Shown piece by piece: positions 18,869 through 27,500 of a DNA stretch of 64,000 nucleotides. A program made the translations under genes and the position numbers. Location: NCBI RefSeq assembly GCF_017811755.1, contig NZ_JADDJF010000013.1:28037-92036 (forward strand), read 5' to 3'. The notes below the pieces were generated by a model that saw only the letters and a list, made by a program, of their open reading frames with translations, was not told the origin of the DNA and did no database searches. The DNA is from Pararhodobacter sp. SW119 (GTDB lineage: Bacteria > Pseudomonadota > Alphaproteobacteria > Rhodobacterales > Rhodobacteraceae). The first letter of the stretch is position 1. Each line of letters opens with the position of its first letter.

Positions 18869-19068
18869 TGCTCGCCCAGCTTCATGTCGGGGCTGTAGTC
18901 TGTATCGACCTCCTTGGTCACCGCCTGGGCGCAATGCAGCTTTCCGCTGCCGGCGTCGAAGGCATAGGCCGGAGAGCCGTGAAGCTCCCACCCCTTCGAG
19001 AGGGCGAGCGAGACCTTGTGGCAGAATTCGGACGTGTCGGGGCCGGTCAGCAGGCGATAGAGTTTCAT
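18865..19068 (-). CDS. DUF1737 domain protein
   Basis: A 67-residue protein of unknown function that matches the DUF1737 pattern: MKLYRLLTGPDTSEFCHKVSLALSKGWELHGSPAY, followed by a segment with SGKLHCAQAVTKEV. No signal peptide or membrane segment is seen. It overlaps the start of mch by four bases and lies 4 bases downstream of the NnrU-like gene, so it is part of the mcl2-to-mch transcript. A role near CoA-ester metabolism is only suggested by position. Confidence 0.85.
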   Translation of the reverse strand: MKLYRLLTGPDTSEFCHKVSLALSKGWELHGSPAYAFDAGSGKLHCAQAVTKEVDTDYSPDMKLGEQ

Positions 19069-19072
19069 CGCG

Positions 19073-19624
19073 TCACCCGAACGGCCAGGCGCCGAGCCAG
19101 CCGTGAATCCAGCCGACGACGCCGGTGGCGACAACCGCGATCACGACCGCGCCGACCTCCTTTGCCGGGGTCGACGGGCCGGGGCGCGTCCAGTCGCGCT
19201 GCGCGCGGTTGATCAGGATCACCGACACCACCGCCCAGGCCAGCAACCCGCCGAAAAGGATGATGCCTTCCAGCGTCGGCACCACCAGCAGGTGCGCCAC
19301 CGCCCAGGCCTTGAAGCCCGAAAGCTGCGGATGCCGGATGCGCCGCGTGATCGCCGTCTGCAGCCCCGACGCGGCGAAGAGGTAGAAGCCCAGGAACACC
19401 AGCAGGTTGTTGACGTGCCGCAGGAAGGCGGGCGGCGACCAGAGCCAGTCGCCGTCGGCCCAGCGGTAGCCGAAGATCATCAGCAGGATCGACACGACCA
19501 GCGCGATCGCCACCAGCCCCTTGCCGGACTCGCCCAGCACCGCGCGGCGTTCCGGCGCGATGCGCTTGAAGAGATGCGCCAGCGACCAGAGCGCGACGCC
19601 CAGGATCAGGATCGGATAGCCCAT
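19073..19624 (-). CDS. NnrU-like integral membrane protein
   Basis: The 183-residue product has five or so hydrophobic helices and matches the NnrU/isoprenylcysteine methyltransferase-like fold. Visible features are MGYPILILGVALWSLAHLFKR at the N-terminus and the conserved segment ITRRIRHPQLSGFKAWAVAHL, where R-H-P is the family hallmark. NnrU was named in denitrification loci, but here it lies between mcl2 and DUF1737, so its role is unclear. The start lies one base after the mcl2 stop. Confidence 0.82.
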   Translation of the reverse strand: MGYPILILGVALWSLAHLFKRIAPERRAVLGESGKGLVAIALVVSILLMIFGYRWADGDWLWSPPAFLRHVNNLLVFLGFYLFAASGLQTAITRRIRHPQLSGFKAWAVAHLLVVPTLEGIILFGGLLAWAVVSVILINRAQRDWTRPGPSTPAKEVGAVVIAVVATGVVGWIHGWLGAWPFG

Positions 19625-19625
19625 G

Positions 19626-20498
19626 TCAGTTCCCCTCCCCGAGGGTTTCGATTGCCGCCGCGCGCGCCAGCAGGCGCTCGGCCGTGGCGACATGCAGGTT
19701 CTCGACGATCCGGCCGTCGACCACCGCCACCCCCTGGCCCTGCGCCGTCGCCTCCCGATAGGCCGCGATCTGCCGGCGGGCGAGCGCGATCTCCTCCGCC
19801 TCCGGGGCGAAGACCGCGTTGGCGATGTCGATCTGCGCGGGATGGATCAGGGTCTTGCCGTCGAAACCCAGGTCGCGCCCCTGTTCGCATTCGGCGCGCA
19901 AGCCCGCGTCGTCCTTGAAGGCGTTGTAGACCCCGTCGACCGCCACGATCCCTTCGGCGCGGGCGGCCATCAGGCAGGTCTGCAGCGCCATCTGCAGCGC
20001 CGCCCGGCCCGGGCCGGGGCGGCACCCCAGGTCCTTGGCCAGATCGTTGGTGCCCAGGACGAACCCCGCCAGGCGCGGCGCGGCGGCGATGGCCGCGGCG
20101 TTCAGCACGCCCTTCGGGGTTTCCATCATCGCCCAGATGCGGGTCTCGGCGGTTTCGGTGCGCGCGTCCAGGCGGCGCGCCAGCGCCTCGATATCCGCGG
20201 GTCCGTCGACCTTGGGCAGCAGGATCGCCTCGGGCCGCGCCGCGGCGATCACGTCCAGGTCGTCCGTGCCCCAGTCGGTCGACAGCGCGTTGATCCGCAC
20301 CAGTTTCGCGCGCCGGCCATAGTCCGCCTCGGCCAGGGTGCGGGCGAGCAGGTCGCGCGCGTTCGCCTTCTCGTCCGGGGCGACCGCATCCTCCAGATCG
20401 AAGATGATCGCATCGGCGGCGAGTCCCCGCGCCTTCTCCAGCGCGCGCTCCTTCGAGCCGGGGATATAGAGAACCGAGCGGAACGGTCGTTCGTCCAT
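19626..20498 (-). CDS. mcl2: (3S)-malyl-CoA thioesterase / CitE-like CoA lyase family protein
   Basis: The 290-residue product belongs to the HpcH/HpaI/CitE lyase fold: FRSVLYIPGSKERALEKARG at the N-terminus, IIFDLEDAVAPDEK with the metal-binding acid residues, and MMETPKGVLNAA in the core. The opening matches Mcl2, the malyl-CoA thioesterase that works beside Mcl1 in acetate and glyoxylate metabolism, rather than the longer Mcl1 lyase. It heads the minus-strand cluster with NnrU-like, DUF1737 and mch, an arrangement I know from Rhodobacter. Enzyme specificity is inferred. Confidence 0.85.
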   Translation of the reverse strand: MDERPFRSVLYIPGSKERALEKARGLAADAIIFDLEDAVAPDEKANARDLLARTLAEADYGRRAKLVRINALSTDWGTDDLDVIAAARPEAILLPKVDGPADIEALARRLDARTETAETRIWAMMETPKGVLNAAAIAAAPRLAGFVLGTNDLAKDLGCRPGPGRAALQMALQTCLMAARAEGIVAVDGVYNAFKDDAGLRAECEQGRDLGFDGKTLIHPAQIDIANAVFAPEAEEIALARRQIAAYREATAQGQGVAVVDGRIVENLHVATAERLLARAAAIETLGEGN

Positions 20499-20586
20499 GA
20501 TTCGCTGCCTCGCAACAAAGTTGCGCGCAAACCACCATGATCCGCAATGGACCGCAAGTCGTTTCTGCAGTGCAGAGAACGCGCCC

Positions 20587-21978
20587 TCAGGCCAGCCGAC
20601 CCCAGAGGTCGTATTCGCCCGCCTCCTCGACCTCGACGGTGACGATGTCGCCGGGCGACAATCCGTCGAAGCCCTCGTCGATGAAGAGGTTGCCGTCGAT
20701 CTCGGGCGCGTCGGCCTGCGTGCGGCAGGTCGCGCCCTCGGCGTCGACGGCGTCCACGATCACCGGCATCCGCCGGCCGACCTTCGCCGCCAGCTTCGCC
20801 GCGGAAATCGCCTGCGCGCGTTCCATGAACCGGTCCCAGCGGTCCTGCTTCACTTCGTCCGGCACATGGTCGGGCAGGGCGTTCGACCGGGCGCCGGCGA
20901 CGTTCTCGTACTTGAAGCACCCCACGCGGTCCAATTGCGCTTCGTCCAGCCAGTCGAGCAGCGTCTGGAACTCCTCCTCCGTCTCGCCGGGATAGCCGAC
21001 GATGAAGGTCGAGCGCAGGGTGATCTCGGGGCAGACGGCGCGCCAGCGGGCGATCTCGTCCAGCGTCTTCGCGCCGGCGGCGGGCCGGGCCATGCGCTTC
21101 AACACCTCCGGATGGGCGTGCTGGAACGGAATGTCGAGGTAGGGCAGCACCAACCTTTCGGCCATCAGCGGGATCAGGTCGCGCACATGCGGATAGGGAT
21201 AGACGTAATGCAGCCGAACCCAGGCACCCAGGCTGCCCAGATCGCGCGCGAGGTCGGTGATATGCGCGCGGTGGCCGCGATCCTCGGCGTGCCGGATATC
21301 CACCCCGTAGGCCGAGGTGTCCTGGCTGATCACCAGCAACTCCTTCACCCCGGCCGCGACCAGCTTCTCGGCCTCGCGCAGCACCGCATGCGCGGGGCGG
21401 CTGACCAGTTTGCCGCGCATGTCGGGGATGATGCAGAAGCGGCACTTGTGATTGCAGCCTTCCGAGATCTTCAGGTAGCTGTAATGCCGCGGCGTCAGCT
21501 TCACGCCCGTCGCCGGCAGCAGGTCCACGAACGGGTCGGGCGCGGGCGGCACCGCGACATGCACGGCGTCGAGCACGCGCTCGTACTGGTGCGGCCCGGT
21601 CACCGCCAGCACCTTGGGATGCGCGCCGGTGATGTACTCGGGCTCGGCCCCCAGGCAGCCGGTGACGATGACGCGGCCGTTTTCCTGCAGCGCCTCGCCG
21701 ATCGCCTCCAGGCTCTCGGCCTTGGCGCTGTCCAGAAACCCGCAGGTGTTGACGATCACGGCGTCGGCGCCGGCATAGTCGGGGCTGATCGCGTAGCCCT
21801 CGGCGCGCAGGCGGGTCAGGATGCGCTCGCTGTCGACCAGCGCCTTGGGGCAGCCCAGGCTGACCATCCCGATGGTCGGCTGGCCCTGGCGGGCGGCCGG
21901 CGCCGGCGCGCGCAGGCGCGCGGGCGGGGCCAGGTCGGGGCGGGTGCCCGAATTCAGAAGCGGCGGCGATTGGGTCAT
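20587..21978 (-). CDS. rimO: Ribosomal protein S12 methylthiotransferase RimO
   Basis: RimO is a radical SAM enzyme that methylthiolates the conserved Asp of ribosomal protein S12, whose gene rpsL is also in this window. The 463-residue product has an N-terminal domain with three cysteines for the auxiliary cluster ([28 protein letters not shown]), the radical SAM motif CNHKCRFC and a C-terminal TRAM domain (about the last 65 residues). The start at 21978 gives [11 protein letters not shown]; an ATG nine bases upstream is equally possible, and no clear ribosome binding site decides. Confidence 0.93.
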   Translation of the reverse strand: MTQSPPLLNSGTRPDLAPPARLRAPAPAARQGQPTIGMVSLGCPKALVDSERILTRLRAEGYAISPDYAGADAVIVNTCGFLDSAKAESLEAIGEALQENGRVIVTGCLGAEPEYITGAHPKVLAVTGPHQYERVLDAVHVAVPPAPDPFVDLLPATGVKLTPRHYSYLKISEGCNHKCRFCIIPDMRGKLVSRPAHAVLREAEKLVAAGVKELLVISQDTSAYGVDIRHAEDRGHRAHITDLARDLGSLGAWVRLHYVYPYPHVRDLIPLMAERLVLPYLDIPFQHAHPEVLKRMARPAAGAKTLDEIARWRAVCPEITLRSTFIVGYPGETEEEFQTLLDWLDEAQLDRVGCFKYENVAGARSNALPDHVPDEVKQDRWDRFMERAQAISAAKLAAKVGRRMPVIVDAVDAEGATCRTQADAPEIDGNLFIDEGFDGLSPGDIVTVEVEEAGEYDLWGRLA

Positions 21979-22107
21979 GGCGGGCATATAAAGCCGCGCG
22001 CGCGGCGGGGGAAGGGGCAGCACAACGAAGCGGCAAGGCTTTGGCGCTATCTTGAACGCCCTGCGCCACCGGTTATTTACACTGTGAAGCAACTTCCTGG
22101 GGCCGCC

Positions 22108-22554
22108 ATGATCCGCTACGCCTTACGCTGCGACCAAGGCCATGATTTCGAAAGCTGGTTCGCCTCGGCCGCGGCCTATGACGGGCTCAAGGCGCAGGGG
22201 CATGTGGCCTGCGCGGTCTGCGGCAGCGGATCGGTGGAAAAGGCGCTGATGGCACCCGCCGTGTCGCCGGCGGCGACCCCGCCCACCCCAAGGGCGGCGG
22301 CGAAACCCCCGGCACTGCCCGCCCCACCCGATGCGGCGCTGGCGGCAAAGATCGCGGCGCTGCGCAAGCATATCGAGGCCAGTTCGGACTATGTCGGGCT
22401 GAACTTTGCCGCGCAGGCGCGCGCGATGCATCTGGGCGACGCACCCGAGCGTCCGATCCACGGCGAGGCGAAGATCGACGAGGCCCGCGCCCTGATCGAC
22501 GAGGGCGTGCCGGTCGCCCCCCTGCCGTTCCTGCCGCGCAACCGGACGAACTGA
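22108..22554 (+). CDS. DUF1178 family protein
   Basis: A 148-residue protein of unknown function common in alphaproteobacteria. The N-terminus [20 protein letters not shown] and a downstream CAVCG form a putative zinc-binding ribbon (about residues 8-45). A Pro/Ala-rich linker follows (about 50-75), then a conserved C-terminal part with [13 protein letters not shown] and [16 protein letters not shown]. It is divergent from rimO. A decayed copy of the last roughly 100 bases of this gene occurs at 23416-23510. Confidence 0.88.
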   Translation: MIRYALRCDQGHDFESWFASAAAYDGLKAQGHVACAVCGSGSVEKALMAPAVSPAATPPTPRAAAKPPALPAPPDAALAAKIAALRKHIEASSDYVGLNFAAQARAMHLGDAPERPIHGEAKIDEARALIDEGVPVAPLPFLPRNRTN

Positions 22555-22590
22555 CCGCGAACGCGGCCGGGAAAGGCCCCTTGTCGCGCA

Positions 22591-22673
22591 GAAACCGAAA
22601 GCTTCGTTGTGGTTAACGGCGGCGGTTTCTTATTTTCAATCAGGGGCTTGCGAGAGCGTGCAAATTTGCACGC
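22591..22673 (+). repeat. Dispersed intergenic element, copy A
   Basis: The box GAAACCGAAAGCTTCGTTG (22591-22609) leads into GGTTAA (22611-22616). After 44 bases comes CAAATTTG inside a perfect 18-bp palindrome (22656-22673). As RNA the palindrome gives a 6-bp GCGUGC/GCACGC stem with an AAAUUU loop. It lies 37 bases after the DUF1178 stop, between that gene and the 3' end of a convergent unknown gene. Confidence 0.65.
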
Positions 22674-22698
22674 CCGCCCCCGGCGCGGTTCTCGCGCC

Positions 22699-23277
22699 CT
22701 ACCAGGGCTTGGGAACCCAGGAATAGTTTGCGGCGACGATGGCGTTGACGCTTTTCTTGTAGTTCGTCTCCGCGGTCGTCTGCGCCGCGCCCTTCGACAT
22801 TCCCGCGCTGAATTCGTCCATCGCGAAAAGCGAGAAGCACCAGGCCAGAACCACGGCCTCGCCCTTGTCCAGCTTCTCCTTGATCAGCTCGCGCAGCCGG
22901 CCGGTCGTGCGCGCGTCATTCTTCTCGTAAAGGTCCAGCATTTCCACATTGAAGCCGGACTTCTTCAGCCCGTCGACGATCTTCGCATCCTCCTTCTTGT
23001 GCTCGATGTCGTAGACCCGCTTTTTCAGGAAGGTCCCGTCGTCCTTCAGCGGATTGCCCGTCGCCTCGCCATGCCGGCCGGTGAACACCCAGACCTTCTT
23101 GCCCGACGACAGGTCCTTCGCCAGCGGGCCGTACGAGTTCTCGCCGGTGATGCAGATCGACATGTAGAGGTTTCCGACCTTGACCCAGGGCACGTCACCG
23201 TCGTTGATCGTATCCTTTGAAAAAAGCGTGTTTCCGTGGTGCTCGGCGCTGCTTGCGTCGTTGTAGGGGATGATCAC
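22699..23277 (-). CDS. Protein of unknown function (192 residues)
   Basis: I do not recognise this protein. It starts with GTG (23275-23277, minus), with GGAGG eight bases upstream, and reads VIIPYNDASSAEHHGNTLFS. Lys and Asp are frequent; there is no signal peptide or membrane helix. KKVWVFTGRHGEATG (about residues 60-74) looks like a strand followed by a loop, and two Lys/Glu-rich helices follow (KKEDAKIVDGLKKSG, RLRELIKEKLDKGEA). It ends ...NYSWVPKPW. It lies alone on the minus strand between a DUF1178 gene and a decayed duplicate of that gene's 3' end, which suggests insertion. Upstream (23278-23415) holds only an AT-richer promoter-like stretch with GGTTAACC. Confidence 0.75.
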   Translation of the reverse strand: MIIPYNDASSAEHHGNTLFSKDTINDGDVPWVKVGNLYMSICITGENSYGPLAKDLSSGKKVWVFTGRHGEATGNPLKDDGTFLKKRVYDIEHKKEDAKIVDGLKKSGFNVEMLDLYEKNDARTTGRLRELIKEKLDKGEAVVLAWCFSLFAMDEFSAGMSKGAAQTTAETNYKKSVNAIVAANYSWVPKPW

Positions 23278-23415
23278 GGGCCAATCCTCCAGCCGGCGCA
23301 CCCGCGTCGGGGTGCAGGGAACCACAGCCTGCCGCGACCGCGCGACTCGATCAAGTCTGTTTTGTCCGGCATTTGCGCCTTCGGTTAACCAACATCGCGC
23401 CGCCAGGAAGCCGCC

Positions 23416-23510
23416 CGCGCGCCCGCTCCACGGCGAAGCGAAGATCGGAAAGGCCCGCGCCCCGATCGGGAAAGGCGCCCCGCCGTTCCCGCGGCGCATC
23501 CACACGAACA
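23416..23510 (+). pseudogene. Decayed duplicate of the DUF1178 gene 3' end
   Basis: This stretch aligns base for base with 22450-22554. Read in the right frame it gives RPLHGEAKIGKARAPIGKG, against [19 protein letters not shown] in the intact gene, with a short deletion afterwards. The similarity continues through the following gap into repeat copy B. There is no start codon or upstream part of the gene, so it is a fragment. It lies within the 502-base gap between the unknown gene and lysC. Confidence 0.75.
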
Positions 23511-23548
23511 GACCTCGAAGGCGGCCACGGGCGACCCCATCACGCGCT

Positions 23549-23631
23549 GAAACCAAAAGTTTCGTTGCGGTTAACGCGCGCGAAAATCTATTAGAAAACA
23601 GATGCCTGGCGAAGTGCTCAAATTTGAGCAC
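23549..23631 (+). repeat. Dispersed intergenic element, copy B
   Basis: GAAACCAAAAGTTTCGTTGC (23549-23568) leads into GGTTAA (23569-23574). Exactly 44 bases later comes CAAATTTG inside the perfect 18-bp palindrome 23614-23631. The arms are GTGCTC/GAGCAC, different from copy A but again fully paired, and the AAATTT centre is unchanged. It lies about 150 bases upstream of lysC. Confidence 0.65.
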
Positions 23632-23779
23632 CCCACGGAAACCACGTCTTCGCGCGCCACAGCCACGGCGTCCCCGATACCGCCGCCGACCCGCCGCGCC
23701 GCGTTTCGCGCTCTTGCGTGACCGCCGCCACGCCAGTAAGAGGGCGCGCATCGGGCAGGACCGGACGGTCGGGGGCAAG

Positions 23780-25042
23780 ATGCCGCTACTGGTGATGAAA
23801 TTCGGCGGCACCTCGGTCGCCGATCTGGACCGGATCGCGAACGCGGCCGGCAAGGTCGCGCGCGAAGTGGAGCGCGGCTACGACGTGATCGTCATCGTCT
23901 CCGCCATGGCCGGCAAGACCAACGAGCTGGTCCGCTGGGTCGAGTCGACCTCGCCCTTCTTCGATGCCCGCGAATACGACGCCGTGGTGGCCAGCGGCGA
24001 GAACGTCACCGCCGGGCTGATGGCGCTGCGCCTGCAGGAACTGGGCGTGCCGGCGCGCAGCTGGCAGGGCTGGCAGGTGCCGATCCTGACCACCAGCGCG
24101 CACAGCGCCGCGCGCTTCGTCGACATCCCCCGCGACAACATCGACGCCAAATTCGCCGAAGGCATGCGCGTCGCGGTGGTCGCCGGCTTCCAGGGCCTCA
24201 GCCCGGAAAACCGGATTACCACGCTAGGTCGCGGCGGGTCGGACACCACCGCCGTCGCCTTCGCCGCCGCCTTCGGGGCCGAACGCTGCGACATCTACAC
24301 CGACGTCGACGGCATCTACACGACCGATCCGCGCATCACCTCGAAGGCGCGCAAGCTGACCCGGATCAGCTTCGAGGAGATGCTGGAGCTTGCCAGCCTG
24401 GGCGCCAAGGTCCTGCAGACCCGCTCGGTCGAGCTGGCGATGCGCTACAAGGTGCGGCTGCGGGTGCTGTCGTCCTTCGACGACACGGATGAAACGTCGG
24501 GAACGCTCGTCTGCGACGAGGAGGAAATCATGGAATCAAAAGTCGTCTCGGGCGTCGCCCATTCGCGGGATGAGGCGAAGATCACGCTCTTCACCATCGA
24601 GGACCGCCCCGGCATCGCCGCCTCGATCTTCGGCGCGCTGGCCGAGGCCGGGGTGAACGTCGACATGATCGTGCAGAACATCTCGGAAAAGGACTACGAC
24701 GACGAACACCCGGGCGCGGTCACCGACATGACCTTTTCCTGCCCGGTCGACCAGGTGCCGCGCGCCCGCAAGGCGCTGGAGGCGGCGCTGGAGCGCAACC
24801 TGATCAAGTATGACGAACTGATCATCGACACCGAGGTCGCCAAGGTCTCGATCGTCGGCATCGGCATGCGCAGCCAGGCCGGCGTCGCCGCGCGCATGTT
24901 CGAGGCACTCGCCGCCGAAGGCATCAACATCAAGGTCATTGCAACCTCCGAGATAAAGATCTCGGTCATGATCGACCGGAAATACATGGAACTCGCCGTG
25001 CAGACGCTGCATGATGCCTTCGAGCTGGAGAAGGCGGGCTGA
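23780..25042 (+). CDS. lysC: Aspartokinase
   Basis: Aspartokinase phosphorylates aspartate, the first step toward lysine, threonine and methionine. The 420-residue product has the kinase N-terminus LVMKFGGTSVADLDR, the substrate region TTLGRGGSDTTAVAFAAAF and VDGIYTTDPRI, and two C-terminal ACT domains (about 265-345 and 350-415) for feedback control. The ATG at 23780 is chosen; an open frame runs 500 bases further upstream but through the DUF1178 fragment and repeat copy B. An in-frame internal start with a strong ribosome binding site occurs at 24530. Confidence 0.95.
   Translation: MPLLVMKFGGTSVADLDRIANAAGKVAREVERGYDVIVIVSAMAGKTNELVRWVESTSPFFDAREYDAVVASGENVTAGLMALRLQELGVPARSWQGWQVPILTTSAHSAARFVDIPRDNIDAKFAEGMRVAVVAGFQGLSPENRITTLGRGGSDTTAVAFAAAFGAERCDIYTDVDGIYTTDPRITSKARKLTRISFEEMLELASLGAKVLQTRSVELAMRYKVRLRVLSSFDDTDETSGTLVCDEEEIMESKVVSGVAHSRDEAKITLFTIEDRPGIAASIFGALAEAGVNVDMIVQNISEKDYDDEHPGAVTDMTFSCPVDQVPRARKALEAALERNLIKYDELIIDTEVAKVSIVGIGMRSQAGVAARMFEALAAEGINIKVIATSEIKISVMIDRKYMELAVQTLHDAFELEKAG
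24518..24532 (+). promoter_or_regulatory. Internal ribosome binding site and start in lysC (possible beta subunit)
   Basis: GAGGAGGAAATC directly precedes an in-frame ATG at 24530, codon 251 of lysC. Translation from here would give a 170-residue product consisting only of the two ACT regulatory domains. Bacillus and Corynebacterium aspartokinases make exactly such an alpha2/beta2 pair from one gene. The site could be chance, because it encodes a Glu-Glu-Glu-Ile run. Confidence 0.5.
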
Positions 25043-25075
25043 GCCTGCTGTCCCCCGCCTTTCTGGGGAGCATCG

Positions 25076-27325
25076 ATGCCCGAACGTCTTGAAACGCAAA
25101 GCCGCCGCCTGCTGCGCCGCCTGCGCGACACCCTGGCCGAACCCGGCGAGGGGCAGGAGCGGCTGGACCGGATCGTCAAGCTGATCGCGGCCTCGATGCA
25201 GACCGATGTCTGCTCGATCTACCTGTTTCGCGACGCCGAGACGCTGGAGCTTTGCGCCACGCGCGGGTTGAAGCGCGGCGCGGTGCACAAGACCCGGCTG
25301 AAGCTGGGCGAGGGGCTGGTCGGCCGGGTCGCGCGCAGCGGCAAGCCGCTCAACGCCGCCGACGCGCCGGCGCAACGCGGGTTTCGCTACATGCCCGAAA
25401 CCGGCGAGGAGCGGTTCTCCTCGTTCCTCGGCGTGCCGATCCAGCGGCTGGGCGAACAGCTGGGCGTGCTGGTCGTGCAGTCGAAGAACGCGCGCAGCTA
25501 TTCCGACGACGAGATCTACGCGCTGGAAGTCGTCGCCATGGTGCTGGCCGAGATGACCGAGCTGGGCGCGTTCGCCGGCGCGGATTCGGCGCTGACGCCC
25601 CTGCACAAGAACCCCGTCACCTTCCGCGGAAATTCCGGGCAGGAGGGCACCGCCGAGGGCCAGGTCTGGCTGCACGAGCCGCGCGTGGTGATCACCAACC
25701 TGGTCAACGACGACCCCGAGGCCGAGGTGGAACGCCTGCGCCAGGGGGTGAGCCAGCTGCGCGTTTCCGTGGACGAGTTGATGCGCGCCGCGACCACCGC
25801 CGACAAGGAATACCGCGAGGTGCTCGAGGCGTATCGCATGTTCGCCCATTCGCGCGGCTGGATGAAGCGGATGGAGCATTCCATCGAAAGCGGCCTTTCC
25901 GCCGAAGCCGCGGTCGAGAAGGAACAGTCCGAGGCCCGCGCGCGCCTGCAACTGGTGCCCGATCCCTACCTGCGCGACCGGCTGCACGATCTCGACGACC
26001 TCGCCAACCGGCTGCTGCGCATCCTGACCGGCCAGGGCCGCGAGACCGGGGCCGAGATGCCGGACCGCGCCATCCTCGTCGCCCGCAGCATCGGCCCGGC
26101 CGAGCTCCTGGACTACGGCCGGCGGTTGCGCGGCGTCGTGCTGGAGGAAGGCTCGATCGGCAGTCATGCCGCGATCGTGGCGCGCGCGCTGGCGATCCCG
26201 CTGGTCGTGCAGGCTGAACGCATCACCACCGAGGCGCTGAACGGCGACTCGATCATCGTCGACGGCACCGCCGGCATCGTCCACCTGCGCCCCGATGAAA
26301 GCGTCGCGGTGGCGTTCCGCGACAAGATCGCGATGGAAACCCAGGCGCTGGCCCGCTTTGCCGAGCTGCGCGAGATGCCGGCGCAGGCCCGCTGCGGCAC
26401 GCGCGTCGCGCTGCACATGAACGCCGGCATCATGGCCGACCTGCCCTCGCTGCAGGGCTCCGGCGCCGAGGGGGTGGGCCTGTTCCGGACCGAACTGCAG
26501 TTCCTGTTGCGCAATAACATGCCGCGCCGGTCCGAACTCGTCGCGCTCTACACCCGCGTGAGCGAGGCTGCCGGCGGCAAGCGCGTTGCCTTCCGCACGC
26601 TCGATATCGGGTCGGACAAGGTCATGCCCTACATGCGCCGCCCGATCGAGCCGAACCCGGCGATGGGCTGGCGCGCCGTGCGCATCGGGCTGGACCGCAC
26701 CGGCGTCATGCGCATGCAGCTGCAGGCGCTGATCCGCGCCGCCCGCGGCGGGCCCCTTGCCGTCATGTTTCCGCTTGTTTCGGAAATGGGCGAATTCATT
26801 GCCGCCCGCGACATCCTGATGCGCGAGATCGAGCGCGAGCGCCATCTGGGCCACCCCTTGCCGTCGAAGCTGGAAATCGGCGCCATGCTCGAAACCCCCA
26901 GCCTTGCCTTCGCGCCCGACAATTTCTTCCGCGCGGTAGATTTCATCTCGATCGGCGGCAACGACCTCAAGCAGTTCTTCTTTGCCGCCGACCGCGAGAA
27001 TGAACTCGTGCGCCGGCGCTACGACACGCTGGCGCTCAGTTTCCTCACCCTCGTGCAGAACATCGTCGACCGCTGTGCCGAAGCCGGCACGCCGCTGTCG
27101 TTTTGCGGCGAGGATGCCGGCCGCCCGGTCGATGCCCTGGCGCTTGCCGGGCTTGGCCTGCGCACGCTGTCCATGCGCCCCGCTTCGGTCGGCCCGGTGA
27201 AGGACCTGATCCGCCGCGCCGACCTGGCCGAGGTGGCCGGCATCATCGCCACCGCCCGCCGCCAGGGGGTCGAGAACCTGCGCCCGCGGCTTCTGTCCTA
27301 TGTCGACGGTCTGCCACGGGCCTGA
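25076..27325 (+). CDS. ptsP: Phosphoenolpyruvate-protein phosphotransferase, nitrogen PTS enzyme I
   Basis: EI-Ntr passes phosphate from PEP to NPr in the regulatory nitrogen PTS. The 749-residue product has an N-terminal GAF domain (about residues 20-165). The enzyme I phosphohistidine domain has GSHAAIVARALAIP with the active His near residue 362. The C-terminal PEP-binding barrel has GVGLFRTELQFL, MFPLVSEMGE and SIGGNDLKQFFF. The GAF domain separates it from the sugar PTS enzyme. The ATG follows a GGGGAG site 33 bases after lysC, so the two may be cotranscribed. Confidence 0.95.
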   Translation: MPERLETQSRRLLRRLRDTLAEPGEGQERLDRIVKLIAASMQTDVCSIYLFRDAETLELCATRGLKRGAVHKTRLKLGEGLVGRVARSGKPLNAADAPAQRGFRYMPETGEERFSSFLGVPIQRLGEQLGVLVVQSKNARSYSDDEIYALEVVAMVLAEMTELGAFAGADSALTPLHKNPVTFRGNSGQEGTAEGQVWLHEPRVVITNLVNDDPEAEVERLRQGVSQLRVSVDELMRAATTADKEYREVLEAYRMFAHSRGWMKRMEHSIESGLSAEAAVEKEQSEARARLQLVPDPYLRDRLHDLDDLANRLLRILTGQGRETGAEMPDRAILVARSIGPAELLDYGRRLRGVVLEEGSIGSHAAIVARALAIPLVVQAERITTEALNGDSIIVDGTAGIVHLRPDESVAVAFRDKIAMETQALARFAELREMPAQARCGTRVALHMNAGIMADLPSLQGSGAEGVGLFRTELQFLLRNNMPRRSELVALYTRVSEAAGGKRVAFRTLDIGSDKVMPYMRRPIEPNPAMGWRAVRIGLDRTGVMRMQLQALIRAARGGPLAVMFPLVSEMGEFIAARDILMREIERERHLGHPLPSKLEIGAMLETPSLAFAPDNFFRAVDFISIGGNDLKQFFFAADRENELVRRRYDTLALSFLTLVQNIVDRCAEAGTPLSFCGEDAGRPVDALALAGLGLRTLSMRPASVGPVKDLIRRADLAEVAGIIATARRQGVENLRPRLLSYVDGLPRA

Positions 27326-27500
27326 GCCTTGCGGGACGCCCCGCGGAAGCTTATCTTCCAAGGGCGCGGTTCACCTGAGTCGGTGAATGCGCGCAACTCA
27401 TCAAAGTCATTCCCTGACGCGGATCAGGCGACCGTGATTTTCCTGAGGATCGGTCCGTCCGGCATGTCGCCGGACCGGTTATTCAACCTTCGAGGTCGTG

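Noticed and set aside
23270..23779. A 170-residue N-terminal extension of lysC
   Set aside because: The extra stretch translates a decayed DUF1178 fragment and repeat copy B, and aspartokinases start at the MPLLVMKFGGTSV position.
24536..27361. 941-codon open frame on the minus strand across lysC and ptsP
   Set aside because: It is opposite two clear, conserved genes; the composition is typical of antisense frames in high-GC DNA.
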